A stretch of 64,000 nucleotides of DNA, taken from NCBI RefSeq assembly GCF_934924865.1, contig NZ_OW235315.1:3162001-3226000 (forward strand). Direction: 5' to 3'. Shown here piece by piece: positions 27,501 to 37,010 of this stretch. Positions within the stretch are counted from its first letter, which is position 1, and each line of letters starts with the position of its first letter. Below the pieces are notes generated by a model. The model did not search any database, was not told where the DNA came from, and was given only the letters and a program-made list of their open reading frames with translations. Made by a program: the position numbers and the translations under genes. Origin of the DNA: Tepidibacter aestuarii. Its GTDB lineage: Bacteria > Bacillota > Clostridia > Peptostreptococcales > Peptostreptococcaceae.

Positions 27501-30500
27501 CTAAAGTTCCCTCTTTCTTTTTAAATTTTTTCTTTATTTTCATAACTAAATCATCAAATATACTATATACAACGGGTATGAACGCTAGTGTTAATACTGT
27601 AGATAATGTAAGTCCTCCTATAACTACAGTAGCCATTGGAGCTTGTGTTGATGCCCCTTCTCCTATTCCAAGCGCTAGTGGTATAAGGCCTAAAACAGTA
27701 GTTAAAGTAGTCATAAGTATAGGTCTAAATCTAGTAAATCCAGCTTTTACTATAGCTTCTCTTCTATCCATTCCTGATTCTCTTAGCTGGTTTATATAAT
27801 CAACTAAGACTATAGCATTATTAACAACTATACCCGAAAGCATTATTACACCTATTAAAGCAGGTACTGATAAAGATCTTCCAGTTACGAATAATCCTAT
27901 AAATCCTCCTGATAGAGCAAATGGAACAGAAAGCATTACAGTAAATGGATGTATTAATGATTCAAACTGAGATGCAAGCACCATATATACTATTACTATA
28001 GATAAAAGAAGTGCAAGCCCTAAACTTGAGAATGCTTCTGCCATATCTTGTTGTTGCCCTGTAAACGTATAAGTATATCCAGATGGCATATTATACTTTT
28101 CAAGTTCCTTCTTTATATCATCAGTAACAGATTTCAAATCTCTTCCATCAAGCTGAGAAGAAACTGTTACTGTTCTAGTTTGATTTATTCTACTTATTTG
28201 AGTTGGTGCATTACCATACTCTATATAAGCTATCTGCCCTAAAGGAACAGTCTTTCCAGTTTGAGATGTTATTTGTATTTGCTTAACATCCTCTATAGAA
28301 TCTTTAACTGAATCTCCTAAAGATATGTTTACATCTATTTCATCTCCATCTACTTTAAATGTAGTAGATTTTGACCCATCTATAGAAGATTTTATAGTGT
28401 TTGCAACATCACTTGCCGTTATTCCATAAAAAGATGCTACTTCTCTATTAAGGATAACTCTAGCCTCTGGATTTCCATCTTCCATATCAGTTGTAACTTC
28501 TGCTGTTCCAGGAATTTGTTTTAATATACTTTCAATATCATATCCTGTAGATCTTAAAATTTCAAGATCATCTCCTTTTATTTGTATAGCTATAGCAGCT
28601 GAAGATCCTCCTCCGCCACCCATAGAGGATGCCTCTGATACAGTTATTTTTGCTCCAGGTATTGATTCTACTTTTTTTCTAACTTCATTTACTATTTGTG
28701 CAGTTGATCTTTTTCTTTCTTTTTGATTAACTAAAACAACATTCACATTTGATGAATTACTTGCAGTAGTTGAGAATCCAGATGATCCTCCTATAGTTGA
28801 GAACACATTATCTTTTTCAGGTATATTTTCTACTATTTTCTCAACTTCTTTTGCTATTCTATCGCTTTCTTCAAGAGTCGTTCCAAATGGAGTTTCTATT
28901 TTTACATTAAAACTCCCCTCATCTTCTGCTGGGAAGAACTCTCCACCAACAGCACCTACTAATGCTATAGACGATACAAATATAAGTACCGCTACAAATA
29001 CTGTCATTTTTCTATGATTTAGAACATAGTTTAATAATTTCCCATATGCGCTACTGATTTTTTCTATAGATTTTGTGAATACATTTAATATTTTTTCTAT
29101 AAATTTAAATTCTTTTGTCTTAGGTTCTCCAACCTTAAGTATCTTAGAAGACAACATAGGTACTACAGTTATTGCAACTGCTAAAGATGCAAGCAGTGAG
29201 AATACTACTGCGAATGAAAGCTGCTTAAATACTATAGCAGTGAATCCTTCTACGAATACTATTGGTAAGAATACCGCTATAGTAGTCATAGTAGATGCAA
29301 ATACTGCCATTGTAACTTCTTTAGCTCCTATAATAGCAGCATCAAGTCTTGATTTTCCTTCTTCCCTATGTCTGTATATATTTTCAAGAACAACTATCGA
29401 GTTATCAACTAGCATACCTGTTCCAAGAGCTAATCCTCCAAGAGATATTAAGTTGATTGTAAGTCCTCCAAAATACATAAGAGCAAAAGTTGCTATTACA
29501 GATATAGGTATAGCAATACCGACTATAAATGTAGATCTTATATTTCTAAGGAATAAGAACAGTACAATAACTGCAAGTAGTCCTCCTATTATAGCATTGC
29601 TCGTTACATTATTTATAGATTTATTTATAAACTCAGATTGATCTGTTCCAACAGTTACATTAATCTGAGAATATTCAGCTCTTATTTTATCTACTTCTTT
29701 TAATATCTTTTCTGCAACCTTAACAGTATTTGAAGAAGACTGCTTTGTTATAGATATACCTATACTATTTTGTCCATTAACTCTTGATAGAGTATCTTTA
29801 TCCTTGTATCCTAGCTCAATCTGAGCTATATCCGATAATTTTATTGTTTGACCTGTTCTTAATGATATAGGTATATTTTTTATATCATCTATATTTTTAA
29901 ATTCTCCAACAGTTCTAACTAAAATCTCTTTATCGCCTTTATTTACATTACCACCAGGTAAATTCAAGTTCTCTGCTCTTAATACATTTTTTATTTGATT
30001 AAGAGAAAGCCCATATCCTGATAATTTTTCTTGATCTACTTTTATACTTACTTCTTTTTCATCTCCTCCTGATATATCAACAGATGCTACCCCTTCTATT
30101 CTCTCAAATCTAGATTGCAAATCATCCTCTACTAAAGACTGTAGTTTTGCAAGATCCATATCAGATGATACTCCTAGATTTACTATAGCTTCAGCATTAG
30201 GATCTATCTTAAGTACCATAGGTGATGATGCATCATCAGGCAGAGCTCCTTTTACTAAATCAACCTTCTCTCTCATTTGAAGCGTTGCAAAATCCATATC
30301 AGTTCCATACTCAAATTCAACTACGATTATACTACTTCCTTCTCTTGAAAACGATGTAACTTTTTTCAAGTTACTAACAGTTGCCACTGACTTTTCTAAA
30401 GGCTTAGTAACTAAAGTCTCAATTTCTTCAGGTCCAACCCCACTATAATTAACTGAAACTATAGCAACAGGAATATCCATCTCAGGATAAAGGTCTATTG

Positions 30501-30597
30501 GTAAAAGCCCAAGAGATACAAATCCTATAAGTATTGCTATAAACATAAACATGAGGGTTGTAACAGGTCTTTTAACCGACATTTTTGATATATTCAT
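27481..30597 (-). CDS. RND efflux pump (AcrB/MdtC-like)
   Basis: A 1038-residue proton-driven transporter with the two-repeat RND layout: twelve membrane helices, two large extracytoplasmic loops (about 30-330 and 555-850), the helix IV motif GTGMLVDNSIVVLENIYRH with the proton-relay Asp near 400, and a second-half SGIVVNNAIVLVDYINQLRESG. The order of operon genes is TetR, HlyD adaptor, RND pump, TolC. Substrates are probably hydrophobic drugs, bile salts or fatty-acid-like compounds; not decidable from sequence. Confidence 0.95.
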   Translation of the reverse strand: MNISKMSVKRPVTTLMFMFIAILIGFVSLGLLPIDLYPEMDIPVAIVSVNYSGVGPEEIETLVTKPLEKSVATVSNLKKVTSFSREGSSIIVVEFEYGTDMDFATLQMREKVDLVKGALPDDASSPMVLKIDPNAEAIVNLGVSSDMDLAKLQSLVEDDLQSRFERIEGVASVDISGGDEKEVSIKVDQEKLSGYGLSLNQIKNVLRAENLNLPGGNVNKGDKEILVRTVGEFKNIDDIKNIPISLRTGQTIKLSDIAQIELGYKDKDTLSRVNGQNSIGISITKQSSSNTVKVAEKILKEVDKIRAEYSQINVTVGTDQSEFINKSINNVTSNAIIGGLLAVIVLFLFLRNIRSTFIVGIAIPISVIATFALMYFGGLTINLISLGGLALGTGMLVDNSIVVLENIYRHREEGKSRLDAAIIGAKEVTMAVFASTMTTIAVFLPIVFVEGFTAIVFKQLSFAVVFSLLASLAVAITVVPMLSSKILKVGEPKTKEFKFIEKILNVFTKSIEKISSAYGKLLNYVLNHRKMTVFVAVLIFVSSIALVGAVGGEFFPAEDEGSFNVKIETPFGTTLEESDRIAKEVEKIVENIPEKDNVFSTIGGSSGFSTTASNSSNVNVVLVNQKERKRSTAQIVNEVRKKVESIPGAKITVSEASSMGGGGGSSAAIAIQIKGDDLEILRSTGYDIESILKQIPGTAEVTTDMEDGNPEARVILNREVASFYGITASDVANTIKSSIDGSKSTTFKVDGDEIDVNISLGDSVKDSIEDVKQIQITSQTGKTVPLGQIAYIEYGNAPTQISRINQTRTVTVSSQLDGRDLKSVTDDIKKELEKYNMPSGYTYTFTGQQQDMAEAFSSLGLALLLSIVIVYMVLASQFESLIHPFTVMLSVPFALSGGFIGLFVTGRSLSVPALIGVIMLSGIVVNNAIVLVDYINQLRESGMDRREAIVKAGFTRFRPILMTTLTTVLGLIPLALGIGEGASTQAPMATVVIGGLTLSTVLTLAFIPVVYSIFDDLVMKIKKKFKKKEGTLDEKIGS

Positions 30598-30609
30598 ATT
30601 TACTACCCC

Positions 30610-31731
30610 CTATTTATTTTTGTTGATTTCAACTTTAATTCCTTCTTCTAGATAATTCTGCCCTTTGCTAACAACTACTTGACCTTGCTTTATTCCTTTT
30701 TTTATTTCAACAATCTCTCCATTGTCAATTCCAGTTTCTACTTTGTTAATATGAGCCTTATTATCTTTAACTGTATACACTACGCTTTCTCCATCTTTTA
30801 TCACTACTGATTCTGATGGAACTGTTATAACATTTTCTTTTTTATCTGTTACTAAGTTTACATTTGCAAACATTCCCGGTTTTATAATTCTATCTTTGTT
30901 ATCTATCTCTACTTTTATAGGATAAGTCATAGAATTTGATGCTGTTGCAGGAGACAGAGCAGTTATTTTACCTTGGAAGTTTTCCTTTCCAGCTGATTTT
31001 ATAGATATATCAACTATATCTCCTACCTTAATCTTGTTTATAAGATACTCTGAAACATTAGTATCTATAACAATCTTATTCATATTTGCTATAGAAACAG
31101 CTGTTTGAGCAGAAGATGCCATCTCTCCTTCATTTACATTAACAGCAGTTATTATTCCAGATATAGGAGCTGTAACTGTTGCATCATTTAGCTTTGATTG
31201 TGCATTTTCAAGACCAACTCTAGCCTGATTAACTTGAGCCTGTACTGCATCTAGATTAGTAGATGATGCTTGAAGTTCATATTGTTCAAAATCTTTCTTT
31301 GATATAGCTCCTTCTTCATATAATGATTTCATTCTCTCATAGTTTATTTGTGCATTTCGTATTTGTTCTTCTGTTCTTTTAAGATTTGCAGCTGCTATGT
31401 CATATGCAGCTTGAGCACTTTTTACTCCATTTACTAAGTCAGTTTTATCTATAGTAAAAAGAACATCTCCTTTATTAACTTTCTTACCTATTTCAACATT
31501 AACACTAGTAACCTTTCCAGGTATCTTAGGAACAATATCTGCCTCTTCTATAGGCTTTACCTTTGCAGATAAAGTTGTTTTAACGTCTATATTTTGCTTT
31601 TTAGAAGTTTTAGTCTCAACACTCACAAACTTCTCTTCAACAGGTGAAGCTTCTTCTTTCTTTCCACAACCCGAAAGAGCCATAGTTAAAGTCAAAGCTA
31701 TTACAACCAATAAGCTGATTCTTTTTTTCAT
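30610..31731 (-). CDS. RND periplasmic adaptor, HlyD/AcrA-like lipoprotein
   Basis: The 373-residue protein has a lipobox ALSGC near residue 22, a lipoyl-like half (VPKIPGKVTSVNVEIGKKVNKGD), a coiled-coil hairpin (about 95-175), a second lipoyl half (TVTAPISGIITAVNVNEGEMAS) and a C-terminal barrel and membrane-proximal domain. It joins the RND pump to the TolC protein. It lies 12 bp before the pump gene and 14 bp after the TetR gene. Confidence 0.93.
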   Translation of the reverse strand: MKKRISLLVVIALTLTMALSGCGKKEEASPVEEKFVSVETKTSKKQNIDVKTTLSAKVKPIEEADIVPKIPGKVTSVNVEIGKKVNKGDVLFTIDKTDLVNGVKSAQAAYDIAAANLKRTEEQIRNAQINYERMKSLYEEGAISKKDFEQYELQASSTNLDAVQAQVNQARVGLENAQSKLNDATVTAPISGIITAVNVNEGEMASSAQTAVSIANMNKIVIDTNVSEYLINKIKVGDIVDISIKSAGKENFQGKITALSPATASNSMTYPIKVEIDNKDRIIKPGMFANVNLVTDKKENVITVPSESVVIKDGESVVYTVKDNKAHINKVETGIDNGEIVEIKKGIKQGQVVVSKGQNYLEEGIKVEINKNK

Positions 31732-31745
31732 TATTAATTCCTCCC

Positions 31746-32366
31746 CTATCTCTTTAATACTCCATTAAAAAATACATCTATTATTATATCTATCTCTTTC
31801 TCAATTGGTATCTCATCATTTCCTCTTATTCCATTAAGTCTTTGAAAAAACATCCCAAACATCATACTTGTAAATATTACAGATAATGATTTTAGATCTA
31901 GTTGTTTATATTTTTCCCTATCTACATCTATATGCTCTAATATATGTTTCATTACCAATCCTTCTTTTTCCTTACACTTTTTTAGATGCATATCCTTTAT
32001 ATCCTCATGAAACTGCATCTCGTAATGTATAACCTTTGATATATGAAAATGTTTTTTAAATACCTCATACCTATTAAGGACTATAAGCTTTAGAATTTCA
32101 TCTAGAGGTTTATCTTTATTATCCTCTATAATATTTTGTATTGAACCAAAATCTATAAATTCTTCAAATTTATCTATGTACTCAATCATTACACCTCTTA
32201 GTATATCTTTTTTTGTTTTGTAATACCTAAATATGGTTCCTTGAGCAACCCCAGCTTCCTCTGCTATTTCCGCAGTAGTTGCAGCCGAAAATCCTTTTTT
32301 ACCAAACACTTTTAAGGCCGCATTAAATATCTTTTCTTTAGTATCGATGCTCTTTTTAACTGTCAT
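31746..32366 (-). CDS. TetR/AcrR-family repressor of the RND operon
   Basis: The start is the ATG of MTVKKSIDTKEKIFN with GAGGTG upstream (a longer frame starts inside the operator). The 206-residue protein has the TetR HTH (about 12-58; TTAEIAEEAGVAQGTIFRYYKTKKDIL) and a divergent ligand-binding C-terminus. It is the first gene of the efflux operon, and a palindromic operator overlaps its promoter, so autorepression released by a pump substrate is likely. Confidence 0.93.
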   Translation of the reverse strand: MTVKKSIDTKEKIFNAALKVFGKKGFSAATTAEIAEEAGVAQGTIFRYYKTKKDILRGVMIEYIDKFEEFIDFGSIQNIIEDNKDKPLDEILKLIVLNRYEVFKKHFHISKVIHYEMQFHEDIKDMHLKKCKEKEGLVMKHILEHIDVDREKYKQLDLKSLSVIFTSMMFGMFFQRLNGIRGNDEIPIEKEIDIIIDVFFNGVLKR

Positions 32367-32386
32367 ATAGTCACCTCTTTTTAGTG

Positions 32387-32404
32387 AATGAGTGCTCACT
32401 CATT
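32387..32404. promoter_or_regulatory. TetR operator
   Basis: Perfect inverted repeat AATGAGTG-CT-CACTCATT, 21 bp upstream of the TetR start codon. The TGAGTGNNCACTCA core is typical of TetR/AcrR-family sites. Confidence 0.75.
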
Positions 32405-32578
32405 TTTTCATCATATAAACATTATACTATTTTTAAGCATTTTTGCAATATACAATTTCAAATTTTTTCAAGAAATTTTCATTATTATACTTTCTATTAA
32501 AAACTCGTAACCCCCCAAAACACGAGCATTATTTAAATTTGCATTAAACTCTTCAATAAAAAGATGCTAATTAAACTG

Positions 32579-32712
32579 ATTAAAAATATCGTTGCATTCT
32601 CGGTATTTTTATAGAGAGTTTTTGATAACCCACAGACTCTAAGAAAAAAAACATAAAAAAACCTAGATCTCATTTATACGAAATCTAGGCAGCTAAGTAG
32701 CGGTATTTAAAT
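32579..32712 (-). repeat. degenerate nested-palindrome elements (E5, composite)
   Basis: Two half copies flank a terminator. In minus-strand sense AAATACCGCTACTTAG starts right at the TAA stop codon of the Dabb gene (32691-32712). After the terminator comes a second half copy, GGGTTATCAAAAACTC then AAAAATACCGAGAATGCAACGATA (32579-32634). The motif AAATACCGC is the loop-and-stem mark of the full family. Confidence 0.55.
32655..32689 (-). terminator. intrinsic terminator after the Dabb gene
   Basis: Minus strand CCTAGATTT pairs with AGATCTAGG around CGTATAAATG and is followed by six T. Confidence 0.88.
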
Positions 32713-32991
32713 AACCTCATAATCCACACAAGCCATAGAGCTTGCAACCGACTTTATATACTCTTTAACAGGCACATGAACCTCATGGTCTGCATAAATT
32801 TTCAAATCCTCTTTTGAACCAAAGTAAGTCGTAAGACATAAATCATAGTTTCTATCAGATTCTAAAAAATTAACCCCAACTTCTATATATTTCAATACAT
32901 CTATTTTTCCATCCATATCTAAAAGTCTTCTTTTTACTTCTTCAACCTCTTTTTTATCATCAAATCTAAAAAATACTATATGCTTTATCAC
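32707..32991 (-). CDS. Dabb domain protein (stress-responsive alpha/beta barrel)
   Basis: A 94-residue ferredoxin-fold-like dimeric protein: MIKHIVFFRFDD opening, then GSKEDLKIYADHEVHVPVKEYI, both hallmarks of the stress-responsive A/B barrel (Dabb) family. Start GTG with GGGGTGAGG upstream. It follows galU by 11 bp and is in its operon. Function in bacteria is poorly known. Its stop codon coincides with the first bases of a nested-palindrome half element. Confidence 0.9.
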   Translation of the reverse strand: MIKHIVFFRFDDKKEVEEVKRRLLDMDGKIDVLKYIEVGVNFLESDRNYDLCLTTYFGSKEDLKIYADHEVHVPVKEYIKSVASSMACVDYEVI

Positions 32992-33002
32992 TTACCTCAC
33001 CC

Positions 33003-33881
33003 CTATATATTATATTTTTTAACTATATCATTTAAATAATTTAAAAATTCATCTCTTATATCATCTTTTTTAAGAGCATAATCTACAGTAGCCTGTAAAA
33101 ATCCGAGCTTATCTCCAACATCGTATCTTCTTCCCTCAAAATTATACGCATACATGGCTTCTGTCTTTGCAAGCTCTTTAAGTCCATCTGTAAGCTGTAT
33201 TTCTCCACCTTTTCCAGCAGGAAGGTTTTCAAGTATCTCAAATATTCTAGGAGTTATTATGTATCTTCCAAGAATAGCTATATTAGACGGAGCCTTATCC
33301 TTTTCCGGCTTTTCAACTAAGTCTTTAACCTTGTATATTCTATCTTCTATATGCTTACCATCTACTATACCGTATTTTTTTACATCTTCATCCGGAACAT
33401 TTTGAACCCCAAGTATAGTAGTTCTGTACTCGCTATAAGCATCAATCAATTGCTTTAAACAAGGATTTGTAGCATCAACTATATCATCACCTAGCATTAC
33501 TGCAAAAGGCTCATTTCCTATAAAATGCTTGGCACAGTGTATCGCATGACCAAGACCCTTAGGTTCCTTTTGTCTTATATAATGAATATTTATCATATTA
33601 GATATATTTTTTACTATATCTAACAACTCTTCTTTTCCTTGCTTTTCAAGCTGCATTTCAAGCTCAACAGACTTATCAAAATGATCTTCTATAGATTGTT
33701 TATTTCTTCCTGTTATTATAAGTATCTCTTCTATTCCAGACTCAACAGCCTCTTCTATTATATATTGAAGAGTTGGCTTATCAACTATAGGAAGCATTTC
33801 TTTTGGTTGAGCCTTAGTAGCTGGTAAAAACCTTGTTCCAAGTCCAGCTGCAGGTATTATGGCTTTTCTGACCTTATCCAC
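33003..33881 (-). CDS. galU: UTP-glucose-1-phosphate uridylyltransferase
   Basis: Makes UDP-glucose for cell-envelope glycans. The start chosen is the GTG of VDKVRKAIIPAAGLGTRFLPATKAQ, 8 bases after AAGGGGAT. The frame runs 17 codons further upstream, but that part is the F2c repeat and has no ribosome site. At 292 residues it carries the nucleotide loop AAGLGTRFLPATKAQPKEMLPI and EALGDD/LGHAIHCAKH-type motifs of bacterial GalU (here GLGHAIHC and MLGDDIV). It leads a two-gene unit with the Dabb gene. Confidence 0.96.
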   Translation of the reverse strand: MDKVRKAIIPAAGLGTRFLPATKAQPKEMLPIVDKPTLQYIIEEAVESGIEEILIITGRNKQSIEDHFDKSVELEMQLEKQGKEELLDIVKNISNMINIHYIRQKEPKGLGHAIHCAKHFIGNEPFAVMLGDDIVDATNPCLKQLIDAYSEYRTTILGVQNVPDEDVKKYGIVDGKHIEDRIYKVKDLVEKPEKDKAPSNIAILGRYIITPRIFEILENLPAGKGGEIQLTDGLKELAKTEAMYAYNFEGRRYDVGDKLGFLQATVDYALKKDDIRDEFLNYLNDIVKKYNI

Positions 33882-33898
33882 ATAAACATCCCCTTCAT

Positions 33899-33945
33899 TT
33901 AAAATTCGTCTAATGCTATTGCATTGACTCATGTCACAAGCGTAG
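33899..33945 (+). repeat. two-hairpin dispersed repeat, truncated copy F2c
   Basis: AAAATTCGTCTAATGC-TATT-GCATTGACTCATGTC keeps hairpin 1 with a changed loop and the conserved spacer, then breaks off in a decayed CAAGCGTAGTCC. It lies directly upstream of the galU ribosome binding site, as F2a does for tdk. Confidence 0.65.
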
Positions 33946-33973
33946 TCCTTTAATCATTATACTGTATAATTAA

Positions 33974-34888
33974 TTATCTTGATACAGGAATATTTACTAC
34001 TTCTTCGTCAGTAACTATAGCGGAAAATTTACCTTTTATCTTTTCTGGATTTTCATAAAGAATGTTTAAAGCTTTTTTTATCATATCTTCGTCATTTCCT
34101 GTTACAATCCATATATTAGATAAATAAGAATAACCTTTTGGAACCGACGCTATTACAGCAGCTTTCTCGAATTCTTTAGATACATTTTTACAGCAATCAA
34201 GCGCTTTAACTTTATCATCTATCTTAAAGAAAAGTTCTCCTTGTTTATCGTTATATACATCCTTTATATTGTTTATTTTAGAAATTTCACTCCAAGTTCC
34301 AATAAGTACAGTATTTATTTTTTCGTCATTATCATATCTTTCATTTATAGTCTTCTTAACTAGATCATCTGCTCCATTATCCTTTAAGTAATCATATAAT
34401 TTATCTGTTTCTTCTTTAAATTGATCAGAATATATAATCTCAGTTTTTAATGCTTTTCCATCATATCCATTAGTGAAATTTTTAGGATATGACCCTATTA
34501 TACTAGATATATAAATTTCATTTTCCCAAGTATGATAGTCCCACAACACATCGTCTCCTGAATTTAGATGATAATTTTCAGGGCCAACTTGTGCTAAATT
34601 ACCATTTATATAATAAAACCAACCCTGTTTGCTTTCTTCACTATACTCAGTCTCTATTCCATTTATAGAATCTATGAATCCATTTTCAATTTTTACATCT
34701 AAACTACTTTGCATTAATTCCATAACAGTAGTATCTTTGGTAAAATTTAATTCTTCATCATATATTTTTTCGTTTCCAAAATCTTGAGTCAAAATCATAT
34801 TACTTTTACCCGTTTCTAAATCTTTACTACATCCAACCATTGATGTCATAAGTATCAAAATGATAATTAATAATAATGTCTTTTTCAT
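33974..34888 (-). CDS. lipoprotein with a DUF4430 (transcobalamin-like) domain
   Basis: A 304-residue lipoprotein: hydrophobic 4-18, lipobox MVGC. The segment about 50-120 (TVMELMQSSLDVKIENGFIDSINGIETE, then QGWFYYINGNLAQVGPENYHLNSGDDVLWDYHTWE) is a textbook DUF4430 domain, related to the C-terminal domain of transcobalamin/intrinsic factor. The remaining 180 residues are unrecognised. DUF4430 lipoproteins are often linked to cobalamin or prenyl-lipid systems, but none of those genes is nearby. Confidence 0.85.
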   Translation of the reverse strand: MKKTLLLIIILILMTSMVGCSKDLETGKSNMILTQDFGNEKIYDEELNFTKDTTVMELMQSSLDVKIENGFIDSINGIETEYSEESKQGWFYYINGNLAQVGPENYHLNSGDDVLWDYHTWENEIYISSIIGSYPKNFTNGYDGKALKTEIIYSDQFKEETDKLYDYLKDNGADDLVKKTINERYDNDEKINTVLIGTWSEISKINNIKDVYNDKQGELFFKIDDKVKALDCCKNVSKEFEKAAVIASVPKGYSYLSNIWIVTGNDEDMIKKALNILYENPEKIKGKFSAIVTDEEVVNIPVSR

Positions 34889-35015
34889 ATTTTAATCCTC
34901 CAAAAATTAATAACCTCATCTATATGACAAGGTTATTTCTATACAGTACTAAGTCTATTATACCATTTTATTATATCATTTTATAGTCATTTGAAGGATC
35001 ATTTTTTTCAATTTT

Positions 35016-36842
35016 CTAAAAAGTCATCTTTTCAAGTTCATTTACCAAGCTTTCAAATTTCTTAAGTGCATCCTTTATACATTTCGTATCGTTCATATCT
35101 ACACCTGCTTTTTTTAATATATCTATAGGATAATCAGATCCTCCAGCAGCTAAGAAATTTAAATAATTATCTTTTTGACCATTCAATATATCCTGAGATA
35201 AGCTTATAGCAGCACAACATCCTGTAGCATACTTATAAACATAAAAATTAGAATAAAAATGAGGTATCCTACTCCACCATATAGAGCATATATCATCAAT
35301 GAAAAAATCCTCTCCGTAGTATTTTTTCATCAGATTTGTCCAAAGCTTATTTAAATTATCAGATGTTAAAGCCTCTCCTTTTTCAGCTCTATCATGTATA
35401 ATTTTCTCAAACTCAGCATACATAGCTTGAGTGTATATACTTCCTCTTATAAGATCTATATATCCCTGTATATAGTACATCTTCTCATCCTTAGTCTTAG
35501 CATTTTTCATTAAATACTCAAATAACAGAGCTTCATTAGTTATAGATGCTACCTCTGCAGTAAATATAGGATAATTGTAGTTTACATACTCCTGATTTTT
35601 AGAAGAATAATAATTATTCATCGCATGGCCCATCTCATGTGCAAATGTAGATACACTACTTAATGTATTGTTATAGTTTAAAAGTACATAAGGATGTGTA
35701 TCATAGCTTCCCCACGAATAAGCTCCGCCTCTTTTATTTTTATTTGGGTATACATCTACCCATCTATTATCTATTCCAAATTCTAAATCTTCTACATACT
35801 GCTTTCCAAGAGGAACCAACGCCTTGGTTAGAATGCCTTTTGCTTCATCATACTCTATTTTTTTATTATTTTCTATCAAAGGATTGTACATATCATAATA
35901 ATGAACTTTATCAAGTTTTAATATTTTCTTTCTAAGACCTACATATTTATGGAATACATCCAATTTATTATTTACCTCTATTATTAAATTATTGTACAAA
36001 GATACATCTATATTATCCTTATCAAGAGACGCCTCAAGAGATGTCTTATAATTTCTAGCCTTTGAATAAAATACATCCTTGTTGACTTGACCAGATAAAG
36101 CCGATGCCAAAACATTTATATTTTTTTTATAGCTTTCAAACTCTTCTACAAATGCTTTTTTTCTAGTTTCACGATTATCATCTTGTAATAATCTAGAATA
36201 TTCACCAGGAGTAAAATTCGTCTTTCTATCTATATCCTTAAACGAAGTATACACCTTCTCTGGAGTACTTGCCATGGACTTTGATAAAGACAAAATCCTC
36301 TCCTCTTTATCAGATAGCATATGCTCCTTTGACTTATATAAATTATCTAAATAAAATTTATAAGGCTTTAATTTACTATTATTCTTTACAAATTTGTCTA
36401 TAGTTTCCTTTGAGACACTCAAAATCTCAGGCTCTATAAACGACACACTACTGCTGAGCTTAACAGCTAAATAACTTATATTATCACACATCGTAAGATA
36501 TTTATTATTCGAGGTATCTGTGTCCTTACTCATATAAGCATACGCATACAATTTTTCAAGCATCCTACTCATATTGTCAGTCATATCCAAGGCCTCATAC
36601 AAATATCTAGATCCTCTTGAAAGCTTACCTTTATAAGCCTCCATCTTAAGTATATTCTTCTCAAGTATCTTGTAATCTCTCTCCCAGTCAGAATCAGAAG
36701 CATACATATCTGAAAGATTCCACTTATACTTATTAGTACTTTTATTATTAAACACTGATACAGTCTTACTATCTAAGCTATAAAAAGCAAATAAACTTAT
36801 AATTAAAACAGCAATACAAGATAATTTATATAACTTTTTCAT
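35016..36842 (-). CDS. pepF: exported oligoendopeptidase F (M3 family)
   Basis: A 608-residue zinc peptidase with the M3 active site HEMGH (402-406) and downstream Glu. It has the PepF-type N-terminal alpha-helical domain (YKWNLSDMYASDSDWERDYK at 39-58) and the C-terminal STFAHEMGH..ITNEALLFEYL stretch. Unlike most PepF enzymes it begins with a signal-peptide-like MKKLYKLSCIAVLIISLFAF, so it is probably exported or membrane-tethered and degrades extracellular peptides. Start ATG with AGGAGG upstream. A single-gene unit. Confidence 0.92.
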   Translation of the reverse strand: MKKLYKLSCIAVLIISLFAFYSLDSKTVSVFNNKSTNKYKWNLSDMYASDSDWERDYKILEKNILKMEAYKGKLSRGSRYLYEALDMTDNMSRMLEKLYAYAYMSKDTDTSNNKYLTMCDNISYLAVKLSSSVSFIEPEILSVSKETIDKFVKNNSKLKPYKFYLDNLYKSKEHMLSDKEERILSLSKSMASTPEKVYTSFKDIDRKTNFTPGEYSRLLQDDNRETRKKAFVEEFESYKKNINVLASALSGQVNKDVFYSKARNYKTSLEASLDKDNIDVSLYNNLIIEVNNKLDVFHKYVGLRKKILKLDKVHYYDMYNPLIENNKKIEYDEAKGILTKALVPLGKQYVEDLEFGIDNRWVDVYPNKNKRGGAYSWGSYDTHPYVLLNYNNTLSSVSTFAHEMGHAMNNYYSSKNQEYVNYNYPIFTAEVASITNEALLFEYLMKNAKTKDEKMYYIQGYIDLIRGSIYTQAMYAEFEKIIHDRAEKGEALTSDNLNKLWTNLMKKYYGEDFFIDDICSIWWSRIPHFYSNFYVYKYATGCCAAISLSQDILNGQKDNYLNFLAAGGSDYPIDILKKAGVDMNDTKCIKDALKKFESLVNELEKMTF

Positions 36843-36910
36843 AAAAACCTCCTAATTACACTTATATATAACTATGTTGTGTATTTTTTTAAAAATTATA
36901 ATTAAATTTA

Positions 36911-36974
36911 TGTGCTTAATCCAAACTATCGTTGCATTCGCGGTATTTTTATAGAGATTTTTGATAACCCACAG
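36911..36974 (-). repeat. half copy of the nested-palindrome element (E10)
   Basis: Minus-strand sense TGTGGGTTATCAAAAATCTC, then AAAAATACCGCGAATGCAACGATAG, matches the 5' half of E7 and E5. The 3' half is missing. It lies about 37 bp past the stop of the YcdB-like gene, behind a terminator. Confidence 0.6.
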
Positions 36975-36979
36975 AAATT

Positions 36980-37005
36980 AAAAAAGATGGCTAATTTAGC
37001 CATCT
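36980..37005 (-). terminator. intrinsic terminator after the YcdB-like gene
   Basis: Minus strand AGATGGCTAA-ATTAGCCATCT followed by five T, starting 5 bases after the stop codon. Confidence 0.88.
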
Positions 37006-37010
37006 CTTAA

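Noticed and set aside
33882..33932. Upstream codons of galU as coding
   Set aside because: They are repeat F2c without a ribosome site; the canonical GalU start VRKAIIPAAGLGTRFLP is just downstream of AAGGGGAT.
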